Positions 14,852 to 23,758 of a stretch of DNA of 44,871 bases are shown in pieces. Position 1 is the stretch's first letter; the number at the start of each line of letters is the position of its first letter. The notes below the pieces were generated by a model. It saw only the letters and a program-made list of their open reading frames with translations, was not told where the DNA came from and searched no databases. The translations under genes and the position numbers were made by a program. Source of the DNA: an uncultured Clostridia bacterium (GTDB taxonomy: Bacteria > Bacillota > Clostridia > Christensenellales > Aristaeellaceae); the NCBI GenBank assembly GCA_934663625.1, contig CAKUKP010000009.1:1-44871 (forward strand), in the 5' to 3' direction.

Positions 14852-16816
14852 ATGAACCGCATGCGCGAGCTGGTGGATCGGCTGAATGAAACCGCCCATC
14901 AATACTATACGCTGGATAATCCCACGATTTCCGATAAGGAATGGGATGCGATGTACGATGAACTCGTCCGGCTGGAAGCGGAAAGCGGAGAACGGCTGCC
15001 GGATTCGCCCACGCGGCGGGTGGGCGGCGATGTGCTGGCGGGGTTTGAGCCGCATACGCATATCGCGCGGCTGTGGAGCATGGGCAAGGCGCAATCGATC
15101 GATGCACTGCGCGAATGGGCGCAGCGCGCGGATAAGCTGCGCCGGGAAGCCGGACTCGGCGAACTGAAATACGTTGTGGAGCATAAGTTCGACGGGCTGA
15201 CCATCAACCTGACCTACGAAAACGGCAATCTGGTGCAGGCCGCCACGCGCGGCAACGGCGTGACCGGCGAAGCCATTCTGCCGCAGGCGATGACCATCCG
15301 CACGATCCCGCTGAAGATTCCCTTCACCGGCCGCATGGAGGTGCACGGCGAAGCGTTTATGAAGCTTTCCGTGCTGGATCAATACAATAAAACGGCGAAG
15401 GAGCCGCTGAAGAATCCGCGCAACGCCGCCGCGGGCGCGCTGCGCAATCTGGATCCCAATGTGACCGCCTCGCGCCGCCTGGATGCGTGCTTTTACGACG
15501 TCGGCTATATCGAGGGCCGCACGTTTACCGATCAGGCGGATATGATCGCATTCCTGCGCGAAAACCGCTTTCCGGTGTCTGATTGCGAAATCTACTGCGA
15601 TGATCTGGAAGGTGCGATCCGCGCCGTGCATCAGGTGGAGCAATCGCGCCCCGATCTGGATTACATGATCGATGGCGCGGTGATCAAGATCACCGATTTC
15701 GCCGTGCGCGAAGCGCTTGGCTATACCGATAAATTCCCGCGCTGGGCTGTGGCGTATAAATTTGAAGCCGAAGAAGTGACCACCACGCTGGAGGACGTTA
15801 CCTGGCAGATCGGCAGAACCGGAAAGCTGACCCCGCTGGCGCACGTAGCGCCGGTGGAGCTGGCGGGCGCGACGGTGCGCCGCGCCACGCTGAATAACTG
15901 GCAGGATATTCTGCGCAAGCGCGTGAAAATCGGCGCGGGCGTTTGGATTCGCCGTTCGAACGAAGTCATCCCCGAAATCATGGGGCGCGTGGACGAAATC
16001 CGCGACGGCGAACGCGAAATCGAAAAGCCGACCGTATGCCCCGCGTGCGGAAGCGCGCTCGTCGAGCGCGGCGCGCATCTGTTCTGCCCGAACCGCGACG
16101 GCTGTAAGCCGCAGATCGTGATGCGGCTGAAGCATTTCGCCGGACGCGACGCGATGGACATCGATACCTTTTCCGAAAAGACTGCGCAGCAGCTGGTGGA
16201 CGCGGGGCTGATTCAGGAGGCCGATCAGCTCTACAGCCTGAAGCGCGAAGATTTGTGCGCGCTGGATCGATTCGGAGAAAAGAAGGCGGATAATCTGATC
16301 GCTGCCATCGAAAAGAGTAAGGATTGCAAGCTTTCTGCGTTTATTTACGCCATCGGCATTCCGAATATCGGCACCAAAACCGCGCGCGATCTGGCGGATC
16401 GCTATCCCGATATGGATGCGCTGCGCCGCGCGCCGCGCGAGGAGCTTGTGCAGATGGATGATGTGGGCGATATCGTGGCGGATTCCATCGCTGGCTTTTT
16501 CGAGGATGAAAACAACGTGCGGCTGGTGGACGCGCTGCTGGCGGCGGGAGTTTCGCCGCGCAGACCGCAGACCGTGGACGCGGGCGGCGCGCTGGCGGGC
16601 ATGACCGTCGTGGTCACGGGCACGCTTGCGCATTTTTCCCGCGCGGAGGCGGAGGAAGCCGTGCGCATGGCGGGCGGCAAGGCCGCGGGATCGGTATCGA
16701 AGAAAACATCGCTCGTGGTGGCGGGCGAAGCCGCGGGCAGCAAGCTGGATAAGGCGAACGCGCTGGGCGTGCGCGTGATCGATGAAGCGGAATTCATGCG
16801 TATGCTGGAGAAATGA
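14852..16816 (+). CDS. ligA: NAD-dependent DNA ligase
   Basis: It seals nicks in replication and repair using NAD+. The nucleotidyl-transferase lysine is K112 in HKFDG. Downstream are the OB fold, a four-Cys zinc finger (CPACGS ... CPNRDGC), helix-hairpin-helix repeats (IGIPNIGTKTARDLA) and a C-terminal BRCT domain (about 580-654). Length is 654 aa. The start is ATG 14852 with GGAGGA 6 nt upstream; the frame continues 17 codons further up, but those overlap pcrA and have no ribosome site. It completes the yerC-pcrA-ligA unit. Confidence 0.96.
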   Translation: MNRMRELVDRLNETAHQYYTLDNPTISDKEWDAMYDELVRLEAESGERLPDSPTRRVGGDVLAGFEPHTHIARLWSMGKAQSIDALREWAQRADKLRREAGLGELKYVVEHKFDGLTINLTYENGNLVQAATRGNGVTGEAILPQAMTIRTIPLKIPFTGRMEVHGEAFMKLSVLDQYNKTAKEPLKNPRNAAAGALRNLDPNVTASRRLDACFYDVGYIEGRTFTDQADMIAFLRENRFPVSDCEIYCDDLEGAIRAVHQVEQSRPDLDYMIDGAVIKITDFAVREALGYTDKFPRWAVAYKFEAEEVTTTLEDVTWQIGRTGKLTPLAHVAPVELAGATVRRATLNNWQDILRKRVKIGAGVWIRRSNEVIPEIMGRVDEIRDGEREIEKPTVCPACGSALVERGAHLFCPNRDGCKPQIVMRLKHFAGRDAMDIDTFSEKTAQQLVDAGLIQEADQLYSLKREDLCALDRFGEKKADNLIAAIEKSKDCKLSAFIYAIGIPNIGTKTARDLADRYPDMDALRRAPREELVQMDDVGDIVADSIAGFFEDENNVRLVDALLAAGVSPRRPQTVDAGGALAGMTVVVTGTLAHFSRAEAEEAVRMAGGKAAGSVSKKTSLVVAGEAAGSKLDKANALGVRVIDEAEFMRMLEK

Positions 16817-16865
16817 CGCGCGTGTAAAATTCGAAGAAAAACAGGCATAACCGGAGGATTTGTGC

Positions 16866-16880
16866 TATAATAGGTATAAT
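16866..16880 (+). promoter_or_regulatory. Probable promoter of the yicC-gmk-rpoZ operon
   Basis: Two TATAAT boxes lie in line (16866-16871 and 16875-16880). The first is preceded by TGC, giving an extended -10. No good -35 is seen. The leader to yicC would be about 80 nt. Confidence 0.5.
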
Positions 16881-16958
16881 AGGGTTAAGTGTGGAATTAT
16901 GTCTGTATCAAAAGCGTGAGGATCGCCGGTGCGGCTTCACGAAACGGAGGCTGCAAAA

Positions 16959-17828
16959 ATGCTGAGTATGACTGGCTACGGGCGCGCGATGCGCGCGGAG
17001 GACGGACGGGAGCTGACGGTGGAATTAAAGAGCGTAAACCACCGCTTTCTGGATCTTTCCTTCCGTATGCCCCGCGGGCTGATGTTTCTGGAGGACGATG
17101 TTCGCAAGCTGATTTCCAGGCGGGTATCGCGCGGTCATGTGGATGTATTTATGACGTATCGCAATCTGCGCTCGGACGCGCGCACGGTAACGGTGGATCG
17201 CGCGCTGTTCGATGCGTATTCGCGGGCGCTGGACGAGCTTTCCGGATCCGGACTTCGGGATGATCGAAGCCTGATGGCGGTGGCGCGGATGAATGATGTG
17301 CTGATCGTGACCGAAGCGGAGGAGGATCAGGAGGCGCTGCGCCGTCTGACCGCCGATACGGTAAACGATGCGCTGGACGCGCTTTTGCAGATGCGCACGC
17401 GCGAGGGCATCGAAATGAAGCGAGATCTGGTAAACCGCATCGATCATATCGAGGAAATGACCGGCGATATCGAAGCGCGGTATCCCGAAACCGTGCAGGA
17501 ATATAAGGCGCGCCTGCGCGTATCGATCGAAGAAATGATCGGTCAGGGCGTGGATGAAGCGCGGCTCTTGACGGAGGTTGCGATTATGGCGGATCGCAGC
17601 GCCATTGCGGAGGAAACCGTTCGCCTGCGCGCGCACATCGCCCAATTGCGCGAATGCATGGAAAAGGATGAACCCGTGGGTCGCCGAATCGATTTTCTGG
17701 TGCAGGAATTGAACCGCGAGGTAAACACCATATCCTCCAAATCGCAGGATGTGCCGATTACCCGCTGCGTGGTCAGCCTGAAGGCGGAGATCGAAAAGCT
17801 GCGGGAACAGCTTCAAAATATCGAATAA
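16959..17828 (+). CDS. yicC: YicC-family endoribonuclease
   Basis: This is a member of the YicC/YloC family; E. coli YicC is an endoribonuclease that promotes degradation of certain small RNAs. The N-terminal signature MLSMTGYGRA and ELKSVNHRFLDLSFRMPR is intact. The C-terminal DUF1732 part ends with VQELNREVNTISSKSQD and CVVSLKAEIEKLREQLQNIE. The start is ATG 16959, with ACGGAGG 8 nt upstream; the family begins exactly with this sequence. Length is 289 aa, as usual. It is first in the yicC-gmk-rpoZ-coaBC-priA run. The remA gene often found between yicC and gmk is missing. Confidence 0.93.
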   Translation: MLSMTGYGRAMRAEDGRELTVELKSVNHRFLDLSFRMPRGLMFLEDDVRKLISRRVSRGHVDVFMTYRNLRSDARTVTVDRALFDAYSRALDELSGSGLRDDRSLMAVARMNDVLIVTEAEEDQEALRRLTADTVNDALDALLQMRTREGIEMKRDLVNRIDHIEEMTGDIEARYPETVQEYKARLRVSIEEMIGQGVDEARLLTEVAIMADRSAIAEETVRLRAHIAQLRECMEKDEPVGRRIDFLVQELNREVNTISSKSQDVPITRCVVSLKAEIEKLREQLQNIE

Positions 17829-17877
17829 CCTCGGCGTTTGAGAAAAACCAGAGATGAATATATGGGGGATGGGGTAT

Positions 17878-18516
17878 ATGGCAAACCGTGGAATGCTGTT
17901 CGTGGTATCCGGTCCGGCGGGCGCCGGCAAATCCGAAATCGTAAAAACGGTGCTGAAGAAGCATCCGGATATCCGCACGAGCGTATCCTGCACGACCCGC
18001 GCGCCGCGCGCAGGCGAGGTCAACGGCGTGAATTACCACTTTGTCAGCGATCAGCGCTTTGATGAACTGGTGGCGCAGGATGCATTCTACGAATGGGCGC
18101 ATGTACATCAGAACCGTTACGGCACGCTGAAGCAGGTGGTGCACGATGAACTGGACGGCGGACACGATCTGATTCTGGAAATCGATGTGCAGGGCTGCAT
18201 GAACGTGCTGAAGCAGAATCCGGATGCGGTGGGCATTTTCGTATGTCCGCCCAGCCGCGAAAATCTGGAGGCGCGCCTGCGCCATCGCGGCACGGAAACC
18301 GAAGAATCGATCCGCGTGCGGCTGAACAACGTGGCGGGCGAGGTCGCCACCGCCTACAAATACCAGTATGTGATCATCCATCAGGATTGGAAGGATGTGC
18401 CCAACGCGCTGGAAATCGCGTCGGACGAGGTCTATTCCATCATCTGCGCCACGCGGTGCGCGCTGAAAAACCGCGTTGGATTTCTGGATACCCTGACCGC
18501 CGAACTGAAGGCATAA
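17878..18516 (+). CDS. gmk: Guanylate kinase
   Basis: It phosphorylates GMP to GDP in guanine nucleotide synthesis. The P-loop SGPAGAGKS is near the N terminus (Ala replaces the usual Ser before GAGKS). The GMP-binding region (SVSCTTRAPRAGEVNGVNYH) and the lid region (RLRHRGTETEESIRVRL) follow. I start at ATG 17878 (MANRGMLFVV), which fits the family length at 212 aa and has a G-rich ribosome site; ATG 17854 is the in-frame alternative. It is followed by rpoZ 37 nt later, a conserved arrangement. Confidence 0.95.
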   Translation: MANRGMLFVVSGPAGAGKSEIVKTVLKKHPDIRTSVSCTTRAPRAGEVNGVNYHFVSDQRFDELVAQDAFYEWAHVHQNRYGTLKQVVHDELDGGHDLILEIDVQGCMNVLKQNPDAVGIFVCPPSRENLEARLRHRGTETEESIRVRLNNVAGEVATAYKYQYVIIHQDWKDVPNALEIASDEVYSIICATRCALKNRVGFLDTLTAELKA

Positions 18517-18553
18517 ATCAAAGGCATAATCAATAAACAGGAGGAACACCATT

Positions 18554-18775
18554 ATGATGACTGAACCGCCCATTGGCGAACTGCTGAAAAAAGTAGACTG
18601 CCGCTATACGCTGGCCGTGGAAGCTTCCAAGCGCGCGCGCGAACTGATCGGCGGCGGACTTCCGCTGATCGATACCAAGGATAACAATCCCCTGACCATC
18701 GCGATCGAGGAAATCAACCGCGGGCTGATCACCTATTCGCGCGAAGAAGAGCCGGAGGACCAGATAAATCAATAA
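18554..18775 (+). CDS. rpoZ: RNA polymerase omega subunit
   Basis: This small subunit aids assembly of the RNA polymerase beta-prime subunit. The 73-aa product has the family core PPIGELLKKVDCRYTLAVEA, then SKRARELI, and ends in a Glu-rich tail (EEEPEDQINQ). AGGAGGAACACC precedes the ATG. Its position between gmk and coaBC is the standard Firmicutes arrangement, which confirms the call for such a short protein. Confidence 0.93.
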   Translation: MMTEPPIGELLKKVDCRYTLAVEASKRARELIGGGLPLIDTKDNNPLTIAIEEINRGLITYSREEEPEDQINQ

Positions 18776-18895
18776 TTCTGCGTCTGAAATGAACCATAAT
18801 TGAAACTGCACGACCGCGAAAACCCGATTTTTCAACGATTTTTGATGTTGAAATTCGGTTTTCGCTTGTTGTGTTTATTCGGGAGGATGTGCATC

Positions 18896-20083
18896 GTGCT
18901 GACGGGCAAGAAAATCGTGCTGGGCGTGACCGGCGGAATCGCGGCGTATAAGGCGTGCGATCTGGTGAGCCGTTTGAAAAAGCGGGGCGCGGAGGTGCGC
19001 GTGGTGATGACGGAAAACGCGTGCCGGTTCGTGGAACCGCTGACGTTTGAAACGCTCAGCGGCAATCCCGCCTACACCGATTCGTTTGATCGGAAGTATG
19101 AAATCGGCCATGTTTCACTGGCGAAGTGGTGCGATCTGATGATCGTCGCGCCCGCCACCGCGAATGTGATCGCGAAGTGCGCGGCGGGCATCTGCGATGA
19201 TCTGCTGACCACTACGCTGATCGCCATGACGAAGCCGATTCTGTTTGCGCCCGCGATGAACTGCGCGATGTGGAAAAATCCCGCCACGCAGCAGAATATC
19301 GAAACGCTTGCCGGACGCGGCATGCATTTCGTGGGGCCTGAGCGCGGCCATCTGGCGTGCGGCGATGATGATATCGGCCGCATGAGCGAGCCGGAGGCGA
19401 TCGTGGAGAGCGCCGGTATGCTTCTGAACGCGCGGCGTGATCTGGCGGGGCTTTCCGTGCTGGTCACGGCGGGGCCAACGGTGGAGCGGATCGATCCCGT
19501 GCGCTATATTACGAACCGATCCACGGGCAAGATGGGCTATGCCATCGCGCGCGCGGCGGCGGAGCGCGGCGCGAACGTTACGCTGGTTTCGGGACCGGTG
19601 CGCATCGATCCGCCCGCGAACGTGCGCGTAATTTCGATCGAATCCTGCGCGCAGCTGTATGAACAGGTGCTGGAAAACGCATCTCGCGCCGATATCGTGA
19701 TTCAGGCCGCTGCGCCCGCGGATTTCCGTCCGGCGCAGATCGCCGATCAGAAGATCAAGAAAACCGGAAACGGCATGAAGATTGAACTGGAAGCCACGCA
19801 GGATATCGCCGCTGTGCTGGGCGCGCGCAAGGCGGAGGGGCAGATTCTGGTGGCGTTCGCCGCGGAAACGGAGCATGTGATCGAAAACGCGCGGGGCAAG
19901 CTGGTTCGCAAAAATGCCGATCTGATCGTGGCGAACGATGTATCCCGCACGGACGCGGGCTTCGGCACGGATACGAACGTGATTACGCTGATTACCGCGG
20001 ATGATGTGCGCGAACTTGCGATCATGCCCAAGTCGGACGCCGCGCACGCGATTCTGGATCGCGTGCAGGAGCTGCGCGCATGA
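18896..20083 (+). CDS. coaBC: Bifunctional phosphopantothenoylcysteine decarboxylase/phosphopantothenate-cysteine ligase
   Basis: It carries out two steps of coenzyme A synthesis: ligation of Cys to 4'-phosphopantothenate, then FMN-dependent decarboxylation. The N-terminal CoaC domain has catalytic His in GHVSLAKW (H72), the PAMN motif (119-122) and the active-site Cys in ACGDD (C155). The C-terminal CoaB half starts at VLVTAGPTVERIDPVRYITN and includes STGKMG. The start is GTG 18896, 9 nt after GGGAGG; ATG 18887 directly touches that ribosome site and is less likely. That gives 395 aa. priA overlaps its stop by 4 nt. Confidence 0.95.
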   Translation: MLTGKKIVLGVTGGIAAYKACDLVSRLKKRGAEVRVVMTENACRFVEPLTFETLSGNPAYTDSFDRKYEIGHVSLAKWCDLMIVAPATANVIAKCAAGICDDLLTTTLIAMTKPILFAPAMNCAMWKNPATQQNIETLAGRGMHFVGPERGHLACGDDDIGRMSEPEAIVESAGMLLNARRDLAGLSVLVTAGPTVERIDPVRYITNRSTGKMGYAIARAAAERGANVTLVSGPVRIDPPANVRVISIESCAQLYEQVLENASRADIVIQAAAPADFRPAQIADQKIKKTGNGMKIELEATQDIAAVLGARKAEGQILVAFAAETEHVIENARGKLVRKNADLIVANDVSRTDAGFGTDTNVITLITADDVRELAIMPKSDAAHAILDRVQELRA

Positions 20084-22308
20084 GCCGATATGCGCAGGTG
20101 ATCGTGGATCTGTCCGCCGACGCGCTGGATCGGGTGTTTACCTACCGCGTGCCCGAAGGGATGCAGATCGACGTGGGCTGGCAGGTGATCGTGCCGTTCG
20201 GCGCGCGCAGGCTGGAAGGCTTCGTGACGGGCATGACGGATGCGTGCGATCTGCCGGAGGAAAAAATACGCGATATCATCGATACGGCGCAGGATTATCC
20301 CGTGGTGCTGCCGGAGCTTGCGCGGCTCGCCGATTGGATGCACGCGCGCTATCTGTGCAATCTGGTGGACGCGCTTCGGCTGATGATTCCATCGCAGGTG
20401 CGCACGGGGCAGGTACACATCAAAACCGCCCGCATGGCGCATTTGTGCGTGGATCGCGATGCGGCGAATGCGTACATCCGCGCGAACCCGCGCGCGGCGC
20501 GGCAGGCGGATGCGCTGCGCCGGTTGATGGATTCGGATGCGCCCACCGCGGAATTGAACGCTTCGGCGGTGAAGGCGCTGCGCGATCGCGGGCTTATATC
20601 GATCTATGCCGAGGAAATCCGCCGCGTGCCGATGTCGCTTCAGGATACCGGCGCGGAAACGGATTTTCAATTGACGGATGCGCAGGCGCGCGCGGAAGAA
20701 GCGATCAATCGGGCGATGGACGGCGGCGGCGGTCGGTTTTTATTAAACGGCGTGACCGGCAGCGGCAAGACCGAGGTATACATCCATGTGATCCGCCATG
20801 CGCTGCAAATGGGCAAAACCGCCATCGTGCTGGTGCCGGAAATCGCGCTGACCCCGCAGATGGTTTCCTGGTTTCACAGGCGGTTCGGCGATCTGGCGGC
20901 AGTTCTGCATTCGGGGCTTTCCGCCGGAGAGCGATACGATGAATGGCGCAGAATCCGCTTCGGCGAAGCCCGCGTGGTGGTGGGCGCGCGCAGCGCGATC
21001 TTCGCGCCCGCGGAAAACATCGGTGTGATCATCGTGGATGAGGAACACGAAAACACCTATCAATCCGAAAACCGCCCGCGCTACGATGCGCGCGAGGTGG
21101 CATGGCATCGGGCGGCGGAAAATAAGGCCGCGCTGGTGCTGGGCAGCGCCACACCGTCGATTCAGAGCTTCATGCGGGCGATGCCGGGCGTGCGTCCGGA
21201 AAACCGGCTCACGCTGCTGGAAATGCCGTCGCGCATCAATGGCAAGCCGCTTCCAGAGGTGGAACTGGTGGACATGCGCGGCGAATTTGAGCGCGGCAAT
21301 CATTCGGTGCTTTCGGCAAAGCTGCTGACCGCGCTGCAGAACACGCTGGCGGAGGGCAGACAGGCGATGCTGTTTATCAACCGCCGCGGACATTCCACGT
21401 TCGTTTCCTGCCGCAAGTGCGGCCATGTGATCAAATGCGAATCGTGCGATGTATCGATGACCTACCATCAGGCGGAAAACCTGCTGAAATGCCATTACTG
21501 CGGCGCGACGATGCCGCCGCCAACGAAATGTCCGGCGTGCGGCAGCAAATACATCAAATATTTCGGCGCGGGCACGCAGAAGGTGGCGGAGGAGGTTACA
21601 AAGCTGATTCCGATGGCGCGCGTGGCGCGGATGGACGTGGATACCACGCGGGAAAAGAACGCGCACGAAAAGATACTGAACCGGTTCCGCAGCGGCGATG
21701 CGAACGTGCTGGTGGGCACGCAGATGATCGCCAAGGGGCTGGATTTCCCCAATGTGGCGCTGGTGGGCGTGGTCGCGGCGGATATGACGCTGAACCTGCC
21801 GGACTATCGCAGCGTGGAGCGCACGTTTCAATTGATTACGCAGGTGGCGGGGCGTGCGGGGCGCGCGGATGTGCCCGGCCGCGTGATTGTACAGACGTAC
21901 AACCCCGATCATTACGGCATTCGGCTGGCGGCGGCGCAGGATTTTCGCGCGTTTTACCAGCAGGAGAGCGCGTTTCGAAAGAGCGCGCTGTACCCGCCGT
22001 ATACGCAGATCGTGCGGATCGTATACAGCGGGGCGAGCAAGGATGCTGTGCGCGCCGCGGCGGAAAAGGATGCGGCGGAGCTAAACCAATGGATCGATGC
22101 AAACGGTATGCGGCGCGATATCGTACATCTGCGCGCTACAGAAGCGCCGATCAAGCTGCTGCGCGGCGAATACCGATGGCATTTGTTTTTGAAGATGTAT
22201 TTCAAGGGGGATCTCGATGCCGTGTGCCGGAAGATGCAGGCGATGGCGGAAAACGCGGAAGAGGGCGTGCGCGCGGCGATGGAGGTCAACCCCAACAATA
22301 TGTACTGA
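20080..22308 (+). CDS. priA: Primosomal replication-restart helicase PriA
   Basis: It reloads the replicative helicase at stalled forks. The N-terminal DNA-binding domain covers residues 1-200. The helicase domain follows with Walker A GVTGSGKTE, DEEH, and the conserved block GTQMIAKGLDFPNV. Inserted in it is the zinc-binding Cys region (CRKCGHVIKCESC, CHYCG, CPACGS). At 742 aa it is of normal length. It is translationally coupled to coaBC (ATGA overlap) and followed by def. No anomaly is visible. Confidence 0.95.
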   Translation: MSRYAQVIVDLSADALDRVFTYRVPEGMQIDVGWQVIVPFGARRLEGFVTGMTDACDLPEEKIRDIIDTAQDYPVVLPELARLADWMHARYLCNLVDALRLMIPSQVRTGQVHIKTARMAHLCVDRDAANAYIRANPRAARQADALRRLMDSDAPTAELNASAVKALRDRGLISIYAEEIRRVPMSLQDTGAETDFQLTDAQARAEEAINRAMDGGGGRFLLNGVTGSGKTEVYIHVIRHALQMGKTAIVLVPEIALTPQMVSWFHRRFGDLAAVLHSGLSAGERYDEWRRIRFGEARVVVGARSAIFAPAENIGVIIVDEEHENTYQSENRPRYDAREVAWHRAAENKAALVLGSATPSIQSFMRAMPGVRPENRLTLLEMPSRINGKPLPEVELVDMRGEFERGNHSVLSAKLLTALQNTLAEGRQAMLFINRRGHSTFVSCRKCGHVIKCESCDVSMTYHQAENLLKCHYCGATMPPPTKCPACGSKYIKYFGAGTQKVAEEVTKLIPMARVARMDVDTTREKNAHEKILNRFRSGDANVLVGTQMIAKGLDFPNVALVGVVAADMTLNLPDYRSVERTFQLITQVAGRAGRADVPGRVIVQTYNPDHYGIRLAAAQDFRAFYQQESAFRKSALYPPYTQIVRIVYSGASKDAVRAAAEKDAAELNQWIDANGMRRDIVHLRATEAPIKLLRGEYRWHLFLKMYFKGDLDAVCRKMQAMAENAEEGVRAAMEVNPNNMY

Positions 22309-22326
22309 TCAGGAAGAGAGGATAAT

Positions 22327-22806
22327 ATGGCAATTCGCAGAATCGTGAAGCTGGGCGAGGATGATGTGCTGCGCAAGCATGCGCGCAAGGTGGATAAATT
22401 TGATAAGCGGCTGTGGACGCTGCTGGACGATATGGCGGACACCATGTACGATGATGATGGCGCGGGTCTGGCGGCGCCGCAGGTGGGTATTTTGAAGCGC
22501 GCCGTGGTGATCGATGTGGGCGAAGGACTGATCGAACTGGTCAATCCGGAAATCATCGAATCCGAGGGCGAACAGGAATGCATCGAGGGCTGCCTTTCCG
22601 TACCGGGGCGCAAGGGGCGCGTGCTTCGTCCCGCCCATGTGCGCGTACACGCGCAGGATCGCAAGGGCGCGCACATCGAACTGGAGGGCGATGATTTTCT
22701 GGCGAACGCCATCTGCCATGAACTGGATCATCTGGACGGCATCCTGTACGTGGATAAGATGCTGGAGGATGTAACCGATCAATATACCAACGAGGGTGAA
22801 GAATAA
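22327..22806 (+). CDS. def: Peptide deformylase
   Basis: It removes the N-formyl group from nascent proteins. All three family motifs are present: GAGLAAPQVG, EGCLSVPG (metal-binding Cys) and HELDHLDG (two metal-binding His with catalytic Glu). The 159-aa length is typical of the short bacterial form. GAGAGGA precedes the ATG. The stop overlaps the fmt start by one base, the usual def-fmt coupling of formyl removal and addition. Confidence 0.96.
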   Translation: MAIRRIVKLGEDDVLRKHARKVDKFDKRLWTLLDDMADTMYDDDGAGLAAPQVGILKRAVVIDVGEGLIELVNPEIIESEGEQECIEGCLSVPGRKGRVLRPAHVRVHAQDRKGAHIELEGDDFLANAICHELDHLDGILYVDKMLEDVTDQYTNEGEE

Positions 22807-23738
22807 TGCGGATCGTATTTATGGGCACGCCGGAATTTGCCGTGCCGCCGCTGCGCGCGCTGCTCGACGCGGGCTATGATGTGGTGGGCGTGATTACGCA
22901 GCCGGATCGCCCTGCGGGGCGCGGGCACAAATTAACCGCCTGTCCGGTAAAACAGCTGGCGCAGGAAAGGAACGTGCCGGTATATCAGTTTGAAAAAATC
23001 AAGCGCGAAGAAGGCGTGGCGTGCTTGAAGGCGCTTGCGCCCGATCTGTGCGTTACCGCCGCGTTCGGCCAGATTTTATCGAAGGAAATTCTGGATATTC
23101 CGAAATACGGCACCGTGAATGTGCATGCATCGCTCCTGCCGGAATACCGCGGCTCCGCGCCGATCAACTGGTGCATCATCAACGGCGAAAAGATCGCGGG
23201 CGTGACCACGATGCTGACCGATGTGGGCATGGATACCGGCGATATGCTGCTTCGGCGCGAAACCGAAATCGGTGATATGGAAACGGCGGGCGAACTTACG
23301 CAGCGGCTTTCCGAAATCGGCGCGCAGCTGCTGATCGATACCCTGCGCGAATACCCGAACGGATCGATCATTCCGCAGAAGCAGGATGAATCGCGCGCCA
23401 GCTATCAGCCGATGCTCAGCCGCGAAATGGCGCGCATCGACTGGCGCAGGAGCGCATCTGAAATCGCCTGTCAGGTGCGCGGCATGAATCCGTGGCCGTG
23501 CGCGTACACCGAAAACGCGGATGGCCGGATCAAGATTTACCTCGCGCGCGCCGTAGAAGCGGCGCACGAAGCCGCGCCGGGCACGGTGGTGGTTTCCGGC
23601 GCGAAGGAAGGGCTGATCATCGCGTGCGGCGAAGGCTGGCTGGAAATTGTTGAAATGCAGGCGCCGAATGCCAAACGCATGGGCGCGAAGGATTATCTGC
23701 GCGGCAAGCGCATTGCGGTCGGCACGATCTACGAATGA
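22806..23738 (+). CDS. fmt: Methionyl-tRNA formyltransferase
   Basis: It formylates initiator Met-tRNA using 10-formyltetrahydrofolate. The opening MRIVFMGTPEFAVP and the catalytic block NVHASLLPEYRGSAPINW (Asn, His) are intact, as is DTGDM. The C-terminal OB-like domain (about 205-310) contains RGMNPWPCAYT. Length is 310 aa. It is embedded between def and rsmB with overlapping ends, so all three are likely translated from one mRNA. Confidence 0.96.
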   Translation: MRIVFMGTPEFAVPPLRALLDAGYDVVGVITQPDRPAGRGHKLTACPVKQLAQERNVPVYQFEKIKREEGVACLKALAPDLCVTAAFGQILSKEILDIPKYGTVNVHASLLPEYRGSAPINWCIINGEKIAGVTTMLTDVGMDTGDMLLRRETEIGDMETAGELTQRLSEIGAQLLIDTLREYPNGSIIPQKQDESRASYQPMLSREMARIDWRRSASEIACQVRGMNPWPCAYTENADGRIKIYLARAVEAAHEAAPGTVVVSGAKEGLIIACGEGWLEIVEMQAPNAKRMGAKDYLRGKRIAVGTIYE

Positions 23739-23758
23739 TACAGGAGAGAGATACCCTC

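Noticed and set aside
14831..16633. A 600-codon open frame on the minus strand
   Set aside because: Antisense to ligA; no domain signature, and composition is that of a shadow frame.
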